From contig NZ_CP081496.1 of NCBI RefSeq assembly GCF_019774615.1, forward strand, positions 1,798,001-1,862,000: a stretch of DNA of 64,000 nt, in the 5' to 3' direction. This document shows positions 24,653 to 36,000 of the stretch, in pieces. The notes beneath the pieces are model-generated. The model was not told the DNA's origin. It did no database searches and was given only the letters and a program-made list of their open reading frames with translations. Both the position numbers and the translations under genes were made by a program. How positions within the stretch are numbered: position 1 is the stretch's first letter; every line of letters starts with the position of its first letter. This DNA is from Streptomyces sp. BHT-5-2 (GTDB lineage: Bacteria > Actinomycetota > Actinomycetes > Streptomycetales > Streptomycetaceae).

Positions 24653-25582
24653 TCAGCGGTCCGGTTCGGGGTCCTTGAGCCAGTTGACCAGCTCGGTGGA
24701 GAAGGCCGCGGGGTCTTCCTCGTGCGGCCAGTGGCCCAGGCCGTCGAAGAGCCGCCAGCGGTAGGGGGCCTCGACGTACTCGCCGGAACCGGCGGCGCTG
24801 CGGGTGCGCATCACCGGGTCCAGTGAGCCGTGCAGATGCAGGGTGGGGACCCGTACGGGCTTCTTCATCCGGCGGTTGAACTGGAGGCCGTCGGGGCGGG
24901 CCATCGAGCGCACCATCCAGCGGTACGGCTCGATCGAGCAGTGCGCCGTCGACGGGATGGTCATCGCCCGCCGGTAGATCTCGATCGTCTCGTCCTCGGG
25001 GAGCCGGGGACCGGACCAGTCGCGGATCATGCGGCCGACCAGCTCCGCGTCGTCGGCGGTCAGCCGGCGCTCCGGCAGCCAGGGGCGCTGGAAGCTCCAG
25101 ACGTGCGAGCTGCGGCGGACGTCGGCGAGCATCGCGGTCCGCCAGCGCCGCGGGTGCGGCATCGAGGAGACCGCGAGCCGGCGCACCAGCTTGGGCCGCA
25201 TCGCCGCCGCCGTCCAGGCGAGGTAGCCGCCCAGATCGTGCCCGACCAGCGCCGCGTCCGCCTCGCCCAGGGAGCGGATGACGCCGGTGATGTCGAGGGC
25301 GAGGTTGGCCGGGTCGTAGCCGCGCGGGGTGCGGTCGCTGCCGCCGACCCCGCGCAGGTCCATGGCGACGGCGCGGAAGCCCGCGTCGGCCAGTGCGGGC
25401 AGCTGGTGCCGCCAGGCCCACCAGAACTGCGGGAAGCCGTGCAGCAGCAGTACGAGGGGCCCGTCGCCCATCTCGGCGATGTGGAAGCGCGCGCCGTTGG
25501 CCGCGACGTCCCGGTGCGTGACCTCTCGCCCGCTCGGGAGATCGAGCCGCACGACCGAGGCGGTGCTGTCAGGGGCTGTCAT
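24653..25582 (-). CDS. Epoxide-hydrolase-like alpha/beta hydrolase
   Basis: A 309-residue alpha/beta hydrolase. The oxyanion motif LLLHGFPQFWWAWRHQLP (about 46-63), nucleophile Asp in VGHDLGGY (about 112-119) rather than Ser, and late HWPHEEDP with catalytic His point to the epoxide hydrolase/haloalkane dehalogenase branch. ATG at 25582 overlaps the stop of the upstream holin-like gene (ATGA). Last main gene of the nhaA-holin-hydrolase run. Confidence 0.85.
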   Translation of the reverse strand: MTAPDSTASVVRLDLPSGREVTHRDVAANGARFHIAEMGDGPLVLLLHGFPQFWWAWRHQLPALADAGFRAVAMDLRGVGGSDRTPRGYDPANLALDITGVIRSLGEADAALVGHDLGGYLAWTAAAMRPKLVRRLAVSSMPHPRRWRTAMLADVRRSSHVWSFQRPWLPERRLTADDAELVGRMIRDWSGPRLPEDETIEIYRRAMTIPSTAHCSIEPYRWMVRSMARPDGLQFNRRMKKPVRVPTLHLHGSLDPVMRTRSAAGSGEYVEAPYRWRLFDGLGHWPHEEDPAAFSTELVNWLKDPEPDR

Positions 25583-26037
25583 ACCGACGAGCGTGTCACA
25601 GACGTAAGGACCGGGTGGTCCGCCTCGGTCGTCCGCGGGTGCGGCTTGGCCTTCTGGAGCACCGCGGCGGTCTGCTTGGCGGAGGCGATCGACTTCTCCG
25701 GCTTCTTGATCTTCTTCATCTTGGCCACCGCGATCAGGATCAGCAGCGCGGCGACGACCAGGAAGGCGCCGCCCACGATCAGGAAGGACCAGGCCAGCCC
25801 GAGGCCGAGGTTGTGGATGCCGTAGGCCGCCGCGAAGCTCAGGACCGGCAGCGCGAACAGCGCCAGTGCGCCCGCCACGAGGAACGCGGCACTGCCGATG
25901 CCCGCCCGCTTGGCGTCCTGCCGGAGTTCCGCCTTGGCCAGTGCGATCTCGTCGTGCACCAGCGCGGACATCTCCGCGGTCGCCGTGGCCACCAGCTGCC
26001 CGAGGCTGCGGTCCGCACCGTCGTCGGCTGCGCTCAT
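25579..26037 (-). CDS. Phage_holin_3_6 (DUF1469) membrane protein
   Basis: A 152-residue protein with an N-terminal amphipathic helix (LGQLVATATAEMSALVHDEIALAKAELRQD), two membrane helices (about 48-72 and 78-104) and a basic C-terminal tail, KMKKIKKPEKS. This is the standard layout of the actinobacterial phage-holin-family protein. No lytic role is implied; the function is unknown. ATG at 26037 has GAGGGAG seven nt upstream. Coupled to the downstream hydrolase by a 4-base overlap. Confidence 0.82.
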   Translation of the reverse strand: MSAADDGADRSLGQLVATATAEMSALVHDEIALAKAELRQDAKRAGIGSAAFLVAGALALFALPVLSFAAAYGIHNLGLGLAWSFLIVGGAFLVVAALLILIAVAKMKKIKKPEKSIASAKQTAAVLQKAKPHPRTTEADHPVLTSVTRSSV

Positions 26038-26081
26038 CGCCGTCTCCCTCTTCTCTTCGCCTGGATGCAAAGCCTCTCAGA

Positions 26082-27476
26082 TCATGCCGGACCATCGTCC
26101 CCGGACCGGGCCCCGGCGGCCATTTCGGCCAGCCGGCGGTGTTCGGCGGCCTTCGCCTCGTGGATCGCGGCCATCCGCAGGTGGTACTCGGGACGGCCCT
26201 GTTCGTAGACGTCGGGGATGCCGTCCTGGTCCTCGTCGCGCTCCTCCTCGTCGCACAGGCGCCGGTACTTGTTGTTGCGGACCTTGAGGAGGATGCCGGC
26301 GAAGACGGCGGCGAGCAGCGAGCCGATCAGCACCGCGGCCTTGATCTCGTCGGTCAGTACCGGGTCGCCGGCGAAGGCCAGTTCGCCGATCAGCAGCGAG
26401 ACGGTGAAGCCGATGCCGGCGAGGGCGGCGACGCCGAAGACGTCCGGCCACTTCAGATCGGGGTTGAGTTCGGCCCTGGTGAAGCGGGCGGTGCACCAGG
26501 TGCCGGCGAAGATGCCCACGGCCTTGCCCACTATCAGGCCGAGGACCACGCCGAGCGTCTCCGGCCGGGTGAAGACGTCGCGGACCGCGCCGCCGGATAT
26601 GGACACGCCCGCGGAGAACAGTGCGAACAGCGGCACCGCCAGCCCCGCCGACAGCGGGCGGACCAGGTGCTCGATGTGCTCGCCGGGGGACTGTCGCTCG
26701 CCTTCCCGGCGGTGGCAGCGCAGCATCAGGCCCATCGCGACGCCGGCGATGGTGGCGTGCACGCCGCTGTTCTCCATCAGGGCCCAGATCACCACGCCGA
26801 GCGGGACGTAGACGTACCAGCCGCGGACGCCAATGCGCAGCAGGACGTAGAAGAGCACCAGGCCGGCGACGGCCAGGCCGAGGGCGAGGAAGTTCAGCTT
26901 CGAGGTGAAGAAGATCGCGATGATCAGGATCGCGAAGAGGTCGTCGACGACGGCGAGGGTGAGCAGGAAGGCGCGCAGCGCGGACGGCAGGGAGGTGCCG
27001 ATGACCGCGAGGACGGCGAGGGCGAAGGCGATGTCGGTGGCGGTGGGGACCGCCCAGCCGCCGAGCGAGCCGCCGCCGGCGGCGTTGACGGCGAAGTAGA
27101 CGAGGGCGGGGGTCGCCATGCCGCAGATCGCGGCGACCACCGGTAGGGCGGCGGCCTTGGGGTCGCGGAGTTCGCCGGCGACCAGTTCGCGCTTGAGCTC
27201 GATGCCGGCGACGAAGAAGAAGACGGCGAGCAGGCCGTTGGCGGCCCAGTGCTGGAGGGAGAGGTCCAGTCCGAGCGAGGCCGGGCCGAGGTGCAGACCG
27301 CGGACCGCCTCGTAGCTGCCGCCGACGGTGTTGGCCCAGATCAGGGCGGCGATGGCGGCGGCGAGAAGGAGGACCCCGCCGACGGTTTCGGTGCGCAGCG
27401 CATCGGCGATGAAGTTCCGCTCGGGCAGCGGCATCCGGCCGAGGAATATGGAGCGACGGTTGCTGGGCGCAGTCAC
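26082..27476 (-). CDS. nhaA: Na+/H+ antiporter NhaA
   Basis: A 464-residue transporter with about 11-12 membrane helices. NhaA signatures include AVFFFVAGIELKRELV, VPTATDIAFALAVLAVIG (the TDIAFA stretch), AVVDDLFAILIIAIFFT (the two ion-binding Asp residues) and GAVLIGSLLAAVFAG. It has a longer hydrophilic C-terminus (about 50 residues) than E. coli NhaA. GTG at 27476 with GGAGG seven nt upstream. It exports Na+ in exchange for protons. First gene of a minus-strand run including the holin-like and hydrolase genes. Confidence 0.92.
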   Translation of the reverse strand: MTAPSNRRSIFLGRMPLPERNFIADALRTETVGGVLLLAAAIAALIWANTVGGSYEAVRGLHLGPASLGLDLSLQHWAANGLLAVFFFVAGIELKRELVAGELRDPKAAALPVVAAICGMATPALVYFAVNAAGGGSLGGWAVPTATDIAFALAVLAVIGTSLPSALRAFLLTLAVVDDLFAILIIAIFFTSKLNFLALGLAVAGLVLFYVLLRIGVRGWYVYVPLGVVIWALMENSGVHATIAGVAMGLMLRCHRREGERQSPGEHIEHLVRPLSAGLAVPLFALFSAGVSISGGAVRDVFTRPETLGVVLGLIVGKAVGIFAGTWCTARFTRAELNPDLKWPDVFGVAALAGIGFTVSLLIGELAFAGDPVLTDEIKAAVLIGSLLAAVFAGILLKVRNNKYRRLCDEEERDEDQDGIPDVYEQGRPEYHLRMAAIHEAKAAEHRRLAEMAAGARSGDDGPA

Positions 27477-27674
27477 GCGATGACCTCCGGCAGCTGAGAA
27501 CGGCTTTAGCAGTTGCCGACCAGACTTCCCGGCGCACCCAGAGTTTCCTGGCGTCCCCTTGACGCCTCCTTAACTCTAACGGGTGGCTGTAAGCGGTTGA
27601 TGCGTGGGCAATACTTTACGGGCATTTCGGGCATCGGGCCGCCGGGGGGCACCAGGGGCGGGCCCGGGCACGCC

Positions 27675-27714
27675 GGAGGGGGCACCCGGCCGTGACGGCC
27701 CGATGCCCCCCTCC
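27675..27714 (-). terminator. Terminator after acs
   Basis: GGAGGGGGCA (27675-27684) pairs with TGCCCCCCTCC (27704-27714) with one bulge, and the loop itself contains GGCCGTGACGGCC. It lies about 50 bp downstream of the acs stop. Confidence 0.6.
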
Positions 27715-27764
27715 GTGCGCGCGGGCGTGACCCGCCGCCGTCGCGGCAGGCCCCGCCCGGCGCG

Positions 27765-29729
<1,965 letters not shown>

Positions 29730-29878
29730 GACATCTCCCATTCCCAGGGCGTGCGATGTGTCCCCGGGCCATAGCTCATCAGCCCGCGGCCGACCCTGAC
29801 AAGGGCTGTGGACAACTATTGGTGTAGACCTGTTCGAATCCCTTCTGAGATACCGCCGTTCGGGTGCTGCCGCGCAGG

Positions 29879-32197
29879 TCAGACGCCGACTGCCGGGACG
29901 TCGGCGCGCACCGCGCGGAACCGTCCGCTGCGCTCGTCCAGCAGGTACGCCTGGGCCTCGGCCACGTGGAAGTACATGCCGTGCAGGGTGAGCGTGCCCT
30001 CGGCCATGCGGCGGGCGACGCACGGGTGCGCCCGCAGGTGGTCGAGCTGCTGCCGGACGTTGACCAGCGCCAGCCGCTCGTGGTCGTCGGCCACCGGCCG
30101 TTCGACGAAGGCGACTTCGCCCCTGCCCAGCCGCCCGATCCGCGCCATCCGGGCCAGACTCGGGCGGCCGTGCCGCAGCCAGCGGGCGAGCGGGGTGGCC
30201 TCGTCGGACGGCGGCGGGGTGCCGGCCGCGTCGAGCAGTGCCGCCATGGCGCCGCAGCCCGAGTGCCCGCAGACGGTGATGGACTCCACCCGCAGCACCT
30301 CGACCGCGTACTCGACCGCGGCGGCCACGGAGTCGCAGGAGGCGTCCGAGCCGGGCGGCGGCATCAGATTGCCGACATTGCGCACGGTGAACAGATCGCC
30401 CGGCCCACTCGACGTGATCATGCTCGTCACCAGCCGGGAGTCCGCGCAGGTAAGGAAGAGCTGGGTGGGGCGCTGGCCCTCCCGCGCCAGCCGGGCCAGC
30501 TCCTCGCGCACCAGCGGGGCGGTGTGCCGCTGGAACGCGCTGACCCCGCCCAGGAGTTGGCCGCCGCTCGGGTGGGCGTCGGTGTGGTCCGCGGCGGGAC
30601 GGGTGCAGTGGTGGTTGCGCCACGGCGTCCACGGCCGGCAGGAGTGCGCACTGACCGGCTCGGCGAGCGGCCGGCCCGAACGGCCCCCGAGGGCCACCGA
30701 TCCGCCGGCCGCCCGATGGGTGGTCGCCCAGGATTGCAGCGCCTCGTAGGCGGCGTGGTCCATGAACGACCCGCACAGCTCCACGACCGCGTCGGCGCCC
30801 GGTGGGACCTGTGCCAGACCCCGGGTCAGCCGCGGCACCGCCAGGAAGGTCAACTGGCCGCTGACGCGCACCCGGTGGCGGCCGGACTCCTCCGTCACCT
30901 GGATACGGGTGTGGGTCAGCCGGCGCAGTGCCAGGAAGATCCCGACCGCGATGCCCGTCAGGACGCCCGGCAGCACCCCGAAGAGCACGACGGCGGCCGA
31001 AGTGGCCGCGTACACCGGGAACTCGCGGTGCCGCTGCACATGCCTGAGGTGCACGAAGCTGACCATCCGCACGCCGACGACCATCACCAGGGCGGCCAGC
31101 GCGGCCAGCGGGATCAGCTCCAGCACCCCCGCCAGCAGACCGGCGCAGAGGAGCACCCACACGCCGTGCAGCACGGTCGCCCGGCGGGTGGCCGCGCCGG
31201 CCCGCACATTGGCCGAACCGCGGATCGCGCCACCGGAGACCGGCAGGCCGCCCAGAAGGCCGGAGACGACGTTGGCCAGGCCCTGACCCGCCAGTTCGCG
31301 GTTGAGCCGCGGCCGCCCCGGGGGAGTGCCGGGGCGCTCGGCGGCCAGCCGGTCCACGGCCACCGCGGACAGCAGCGATTCCATACTGGCGACGAGGGTG
31401 ACCGTCAGCACCGCCGCGGCGAGGGCGGCCAGCGAGGCGTCCGGCAGCACGGGCGGCTGCGGCAGCCGCCAGGACGGCAGCTCGACGCGCGGCACCGCCG
31501 TCCCCGCGCTGACCGCCGTCGCAGCCAGCACCGCGGCCAGCGGGGCCGGCAGCAGCCGCGCCCGGCGCCCGGCGCGGCCCGGCAGCCGCGGCCAGCCGGC
31601 CAGTACGGCGACCGTGACGGCCCCGATCAGCAGCGCGGTGGTGTGCGGGTGCGCCAGTTGGCCGGGCAGCGCCGCGGCGTTCTCGACGGCCGAGCTGTCG
31701 GGCCTGCCGCCCAGCACCACATGGAGCTGGCCGACGGCGATGGTGACGCCGATGCCGGCGAGCATGCCGTGCACGATCGCAGGACTGACGGCGAGCGCCG
31801 CGCGGGCCACCCGCAGCGCCCCGAGGGCGAGTTGGGCGAGCCCGGCCAGGACCGTGATCAGGCAGGTGGCGCGCCAGCCGTAGCGCTGTACGAGGTCGGC
31901 GGTGACCACCAGGAGGCCGGTGGCGGCGCCGGTCACCTGGAGCGGTGCGCCGCCCAGCAGTCCGGCGACGATCCCGCCGACGGCCGAGGCGACCAGCCCG
32001 GACTGGAGCGGTGCGCCGGTGGCCAGGGCGATACCGAGGGACAGCGGCACGGACAGCAGGAAGATCACGACCGAGGCGGAGAGGTCCCCCCGCCAGGCCG
32101 CGCCGGCGGCTTTCCCGTGGGGTGCGGCCCCGGAGGGCGGTACCGGCTCGGGCGACTGCCCGGTCGGCGGCTGCGGTGACTTCTGGATCTGCGACAT
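29879..32197 (-). CDS. SulP anion transporter fused to beta-carbonic anhydrase
   Basis: A 772-residue fusion. Residues about 36-430 form a multi-helix SulP transporter, followed by a short STAS-like segment ([21 protein letters not shown]). Residues about 540-765 are a beta-carbonic anhydrase with the zinc motifs CADSR (Cys584, Asp586) and CGHSGCG (His645, Cys648). A Cys/His-rich linker precedes it. The fusion suggests bicarbonate/CO2 handling coupled to transport; the transported ion is unproven. ATG at 32197, followed downstream by acs. Confidence 0.9.
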   Translation of the reverse strand: MSQIQKSPQPPTGQSPEPVPPSGAAPHGKAAGAAWRGDLSASVVIFLLSVPLSLGIALATGAPLQSGLVASAVGGIVAGLLGGAPLQVTGAATGLLVVTADLVQRYGWRATCLITVLAGLAQLALGALRVARAALAVSPAIVHGMLAGIGVTIAVGQLHVVLGGRPDSSAVENAAALPGQLAHPHTTALLIGAVTVAVLAGWPRLPGRAGRRARLLPAPLAAVLAATAVSAGTAVPRVELPSWRLPQPPVLPDASLAALAAAVLTVTLVASMESLLSAVAVDRLAAERPGTPPGRPRLNRELAGQGLANVVSGLLGGLPVSGGAIRGSANVRAGAATRRATVLHGVWVLLCAGLLAGVLELIPLAALAALVMVVGVRMVSFVHLRHVQRHREFPVYAATSAAVVLFGVLPGVLTGIAVGIFLALRRLTHTRIQVTEESGRHRVRVSGQLTFLAVPRLTRGLAQVPPGADAVVELCGSFMDHAAYEALQSWATTHRAAGGSVALGGRSGRPLAEPVSAHSCRPWTPWRNHHCTRPAADHTDAHPSGGQLLGGVSAFQRHTAPLVREELARLAREGQRPTQLFLTCADSRLVTSMITSSGPGDLFTVRNVGNLMPPPGSDASCDSVAAAVEYAVEVLRVESITVCGHSGCGAMAALLDAAGTPPPSDEATPLARWLRHGRPSLARMARIGRLGRGEVAFVERPVADDHERLALVNVRQQLDHLRAHPCVARRMAEGTLTLHGMYFHVAEAQAYLLDERSGRFRAVRADVPAVGV

Positions 32198-32517
32198 TCC
32201 CGTCTCCTCCGGGGCGGCGCGGTCGGCGTCGGAAAGCGACCGCGGGGCGGCGGTGTACTGCGGCGGGAGCGAGCCGGCCGGCGGGCGTCGAGGTGGGTGA
32301 CGTTCCGGTGACTCTCAAGCATCGGTAAACGAATCGTAATGACGCGTAAAGGCCGTGAGAAGGCTTTTGGGGTGTATGGCGCAGTCATTCCATCTATCGA
32401 GTGAATAAAACGACTTTCGTCGTGCCCTTTTGGTCATCTGTCAATGGATATAGGCGATTCCTCAGGTTCGTCCTGATAACCCAAATGGTGTCCTGCGCAC
32501 CAGGAATGAGGTGGCTG
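32198..32517. other. Divergent promoter region, A/T-rich for the genome
   Basis: A 320-bp gap between the SulP-carbonic anhydrase gene (left, minus) and the lipoprotein gene (right, plus). Bases 32320-32480 are clearly more A/T-rich than the flanks. TATAGG (32449-32454) is a candidate -10 for the lipoprotein gene. No ORF here is convincing. Confidence 0.5.
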
Positions 32518-33789
32518 ATGACCGTCATATCGAAGACGACGGTCCGCATTGCGGCGGCGGTGGTGCTGGCGGCCATAGCCGGCTGCTCCGCGGCGACCCA
32601 GGGCGGGTCGCGGCAGAGCACGGCCAAGGGACGCGCGGAGCCCGCAGAGGCCCCCGCAGCACGCCCGCTCCGCCTCATAGGCGACGGCTCCACCGCATAC
32701 ACCGGGGCGCAGCCCCACCAACCGCGGCCCGCCCGGCTCAAGGCGGGCGGACAGCCACCGCAGTTCGTGGTCTTCTCCTGGGACGGCGCCGGCGAGGACG
32801 GCCAGCGACTCTTCTCCCACTTCCGCGCAGTCGGCAAGAAGTACGGCGCGACGATGACGTACTTCCTCAGCGGCATCTACCTGCTCCCCAGTGAGAAGGC
32901 CGAGCTCTACGAACCGCCCCGCCACCCGGTCGGCTCCTCGGCCATAGGCTTCAACGACATCCCGGGGATCAAGGCCACCGTGGCCCAGATGCGCGGCGCC
33001 TGGGAGGACGGCAACGAGATAGGCACCCACTTCAACGGCCACTTCTGCGGCCACAACGGGGTCGGCAGATGGACTCCGGAGGAGTGGCGCAGCGAGATAC
33101 AACAGGCCGTGTGGTTCGTCCGGAACTGGAAGACCAACTCGGGCCTCAAGAACGAGCCGCCGCTGCCCTTCGACTACGCCAAGGAGCTGGTCGGCGGCCG
33201 CGCCCCCTGTCTGGAGGGGCAGCACAACCTGATACCCGCGGCCAAGGAGATGGGCTTCCGCTACGACGCCAGCTCGGCGGGCGGGCTCCAGGTCTGGCCG
33301 CACAAGACCGATGGCCTCTGGAACTTCCCGCTCCAGGAGATACCGTTCCCCGGCCGGGGCTTCGAGGCCCTCTCGATGGACTACAACTTCCTGGCCAACC
33401 AGTCCGGCGGCGTCCACGGCAACCGCGCGATGTACGACACCTGGGGTCGACAGATGCGCGACGGCATCGTGGGCGCCTTCGAGCGCGCCTACGAGGGCAA
33501 CCGCGCCCCCCTCTTCGTCGGCGACCACTTCGAGTCCTGGAACGGCGGCACCTACATGAAGGCCGTCGAGGAGGCGATCAAGGAGATCTGCCCCCGCGCG
33601 GGTGTGCGCTGCGTCAGCTTCAAGCAGTTGAGCGACTGGCTGGACGCGCAGGACCCGGAGGTGCTGGCCAGGCTCCAGGGCCTGCCGGTGGGCCGGGCGC
33701 CGGAGGACGGCTGGGCGGCGTACCTCTCCGGGAAGCCGGAGGCGTCCGGCCCGGCGCCGGCCGCCCGGATCACGCCGGTTGCGGAGTAG
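32518..33789 (+). CDS. Polysaccharide-deacetylase-like lipoprotein
   Basis: A 423-residue secreted protein. A basic start and hydrophobic segment end in the lipobox IAGC (about residues 19-22), giving a lipid anchor on the outer face of the membrane. The body has a NodB-like fold: FVVFSWDGAGEDG (motif 1 with Asp), ATMTYFLSG and EIGTHFNGHFCG (motif 2 with two His). It may deacetylate a cell-wall glycan; several motif residues are non-standard, so activity is uncertain. ATG at 32518 has GAGG upstream; a 39-residue longer frame from 32401 lacks a good signal. It overlaps the convergent ATPase gene by 20 bp. Confidence 0.82.
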   Translation: MTVISKTTVRIAAAVVLAAIAGCSAATQGGSRQSTAKGRAEPAEAPAARPLRLIGDGSTAYTGAQPHQPRPARLKAGGQPPQFVVFSWDGAGEDGQRLFSHFRAVGKKYGATMTYFLSGIYLLPSEKAELYEPPRHPVGSSAIGFNDIPGIKATVAQMRGAWEDGNEIGTHFNGHFCGHNGVGRWTPEEWRSEIQQAVWFVRNWKTNSGLKNEPPLPFDYAKELVGGRAPCLEGQHNLIPAAKEMGFRYDASSAGGLQVWPHKTDGLWNFPLQEIPFPGRGFEALSMDYNFLANQSGGVHGNRAMYDTWGRQMRDGIVGAFERAYEGNRAPLFVGDHFESWNGGTYMKAVEEAIKEICPRAGVRCVSFKQLSDWLDAQDPEVLARLQGLPVGRAPEDGWAAYLSGKPEASGPAPAARITPVAE

Positions 33790-34756
33790 CCGCCCCCTCG
33801 AAGAGCACGAAGGCGGGGTCGACCTGGGCGGCCAGGTCGGCTCCCGTCTTGGCGTTGCCCCAGCTCTCCGCGTTCTTCAGGTGGAAGTGCACCATCTGCC
33901 GTGTGTAGCGCTCCCAGTCGCGGCGCTCATAGGAGGCGTCGGCGGTGTCGTACAGGGTCTCCAGGGCGCGGCGGTTGCCCTTCTCCAGAAGGGCGAAGGG
34001 GGCCGGGCGGCCCTTCTCCACGGCCCGCACCCAGTCGGAGTGGCCGACGCACACCAGCAGGTCCTCGCCCACCTCGGCGCGCAGGAACGCCAGGTCGTCC
34101 GGCTCCTGGACCTTGTTGCCGACGACCTTCAACGGGACGCCGAAGTCCTGCGCGTACTCCTTGTACTGGCGGTAGACCGCGACGCCCTTACGGGTCGGCT
34201 CGGCGACCAGGAAGGTCATGTCGAAGCGGGTGAACATCCCGGAGGCGAAGGAGTCCGATCCGGCGGTCATGTCGACGACGACGTACTCGCCGCGGCCGTC
34301 GACGAGGTGGTTCAGACACAGCTCGACCGCGCCGACCTTGGAGTGGTAGCAGGCCACGCCCAGGTCGGCCTCGGTGAACGGGCCGGTGGCCATCAGTCGC
34401 ACCGCCCCGTCGTCCAGGGCCACGGCCCGCGCGCAGGCCCCGTAGACGGGGTTGTCCTCGCAGATCCGCAGTAGCCGCGACCCCTCCCCGGGCGGGGTCG
34501 TCTTGATCATCGTGTCGGCGGACGGGATACGGGGGTTGCCGCCGCGCAAGTAGTCCTTGATCAACGGGAGATGGGCGCCCATCGCGGGCAGTGCGGCGGC
34601 CTCTGCCTCGTCCATGCCGAGCGCGACGCCCAGGTGCTGATTGATATCGGCGTCCACCGCGACGACGGGGATCCGGGACGCGGCGAGATGCCGGATGAAC
34701 AGCGAGGACAGCGTGGTCTTGCCGCTGCCGCCCTTGCCTACGAAAGCGATCTTCAT
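33770..34756 (-). CDS. CooC/MinD-like ATPase
   Basis: A 328-residue SIMIBI ATPase. Deviant Walker A VGKGGSGKTTLSSLF (6-20) with signature Lys, DADINQHLG, and YVVVDMTAGSDSF as Walker B. CooC-type proteins mature metal centres; this one has unknown partners. On the minus strand TAGCCT (34769-34764) ends seven nt before the ATG, so it is probably leaderless. It is divergent from the Fic-like gene, whose promoter is arranged the same way, and its 3' end overlaps the lipoprotein gene by 20 bp. Confidence 0.83.
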   Translation of the reverse strand: MKIAFVGKGGSGKTTLSSLFIRHLAASRIPVVAVDADINQHLGVALGMDEAEAAALPAMGAHLPLIKDYLRGGNPRIPSADTMIKTTPPGEGSRLLRICEDNPVYGACARAVALDDGAVRLMATGPFTEADLGVACYHSKVGAVELCLNHLVDGRGEYVVVDMTAGSDSFASGMFTRFDMTFLVAEPTRKGVAVYRQYKEYAQDFGVPLKVVGNKVQEPDDLAFLRAEVGEDLLVCVGHSDWVRAVEKGRPAPFALLEKGNRRALETLYDTADASYERRDWERYTRQMVHFHLKNAESWGNAKTGADLAAQVDPAFVLFEGAATPQPA

Positions 34757-34856
34757 GTTCGGCAGGCTAGGTGTGGCCAACCTCTCGGCGGGTGGTTTAC
34801 GTGAAGAAGACCACTCCTTCGAGGGGTCCGGCCCGGTGGTGCGTAGGGTCGTCCCC

Positions 34857-35714
34857 ATGGCTGGAATCTCCCGGGGGACGTCCCCCGAACCTCCCCCGAC
34901 GGGCAACGACCCGCTCGCGCCCCTGGCGTCGCTCCCGGGGGTCGCGGACGCGGTGGACGCCGTCCGCAAGTCCGTCGACCGGGTCTACGGGCACCGCATC
35001 ATGCGGCGTCGGAGCACCGAGATCACCGCCGAGGCGGCGCTGCGCGCGGCCCGTGGCTCCGCGGCGCTCTCCGGGGCCGACTGGGCGCTCGAAGAGATCC
35101 GGCGGCGCACCGACTTCAGCGAGGGCGGCGAGCCGCGCACGGTCGGCGCGGCGCTGCGGCTGACCGCCGAGGCGGGCCAACTGCTCAGCGTCTGGCGGCA
35201 GTCGCCGCTGCGCGTGCTGGCCCGGCTGCACCTGGTCGCGGCCGGCGGCGGCGCGGCGGACGACACCGTGGGCCGGCCCCGGCAGGGCGACGAGCCGGTG
35301 GATGAGCCGCTCATCGAGCTGCCGCTCCCGGATGCCGAGGAGGTCGCCGGGCGGCTGGACGGGCTGTCGCGGGTACTGCTGGCGGGCTCCGCGGCGCCGG
35401 CCCTGGTGACGGCCGCGGTGGTGCACGGCGAACTCCTGGCGCTGCGGCCCTTCGGCTCGCACAACGGGCTGGTCGCGCGGGCCGCCGAGCGGATCGTGCT
35501 GGTGGGCAGCGGACTGGACCCGAAGGCGATCTGCCCGGCCGAGGTCGGGCACGCGGAACAGGGGCGCGAGGACTACACGGCGGCCCTCCGGGGCTACGCC
35601 TCGGGCACCGCGGAAGGCATGGCGCAGTGGATCGCCCACTGTGGTCGGGCGGTCGAGCTGGGTGCACGGGAGAGCACGGCGGTCTGCGAGGCGCTCCAGC
35701 GCGGTGCCGCGTAA
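34857..35714 (+). CDS. Fic-fold protein with degenerate active site
   Basis: A 285-residue protein of Fic-like architecture. The active-site region is HGELLALRPFGSHNGLVAR (residues 190-208). Compared with the Fic consensus HPFxxGNGRxxR, the catalytic His is Arg197 and GNGR is replaced, so AMP transfer is unlikely. The N-terminal region contains a Ser/Ala stretch (GSAALSG, about 67-73) near where inhibitory motifs lie. TAGGGT (34844-34849) ends seven nt before the ATG, suggesting a leaderless mRNA. A perfect terminator follows the stop. Possibly a pseudoenzyme with a scaffold role. Confidence 0.7.
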   Translation: MAGISRGTSPEPPPTGNDPLAPLASLPGVADAVDAVRKSVDRVYGHRIMRRRSTEITAEAALRAARGSAALSGADWALEEIRRRTDFSEGGEPRTVGAALRLTAEAGQLLSVWRQSPLRVLARLHLVAAGGGAADDTVGRPRQGDEPVDEPLIELPLPDAEEVAGRLDGLSRVLLAGSAAPALVTAAVVHGELLALRPFGSHNGLVARAAERIVLVGSGLDPKAICPAEVGHAEQGREDYTAALRGYASGTAEGMAQWIAHCGRAVELGARESTAVCEALQRGAA

Positions 35715-35755
35715 CGACGCGGTGCACGGCCCCTGATGCGGGCCGCACACGGGTT

Positions 35756-35785
35756 GCGGCGGTACCAACCCTTCGGTACCGCCGC
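35756..35785. terminator. Terminator after the Fic-like gene
   Basis: GCGGCGGTACC (35756-35766) and GGTACCGCCGC (35775-35785) form a perfect 11-bp stem with an 8-nt loop, 42 bp after the stop. Confidence 0.75.
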
Positions 35786-35937
35786 TGGCACGTCCGCCGA
35801 GTTACCAGGCGTGCTCGAATTTTTGCCCATCAGGTCGGATTCGTTGTCCGCTTACCTGGTGCGGCTGGCCCGTAATCGACGGGTCGGCGTCGCGTGGGTG
35901 CTCGGCATTCATGCGTCGGTCCGTGGGCCTTGATGCG
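35786..35937. other. Gap with no supported gene
   Basis: About 150 bp between a terminator and the HAD gene end. A short plus frame (GTG 35811 to TGA 35933, about 40 residues beginning MLEFLPIRSDSLS) is open, but it has no ribosome binding site or match I recognise. Confidence 0.4.
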
Positions 35938-36000
35938 TTAAAGGCGTTCCTCTCGGATGTCCTTGGTCTCGCGGGCCGTCAAGTCCTTTGTACTACTCAT
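35938..36000 (-). CDS. Possible 20-residue ORF coupled to the HAD gene
   Basis: ATG at 36000 overlaps the HAD gene stop by 8 nt and runs to TAA at 35938, encoding the charged peptide MSSTKDLTARETKDIREERL. Translational coupling is possible. It may also be chance; no family is recognisable. Confidence 0.3.
   Translation of the reverse strand: MSSTKDLTARETKDIREERL

Noticed and set aside
29730..32318. Upstream extension of the acs frame, antisense-free but overlapping the SulP gene in the same strand
   Set aside because: The extension has no family match, and the SulP-carbonic anhydrase frame has full motifs across the same bases. The acs start at 29729 has a good ribosome binding site.
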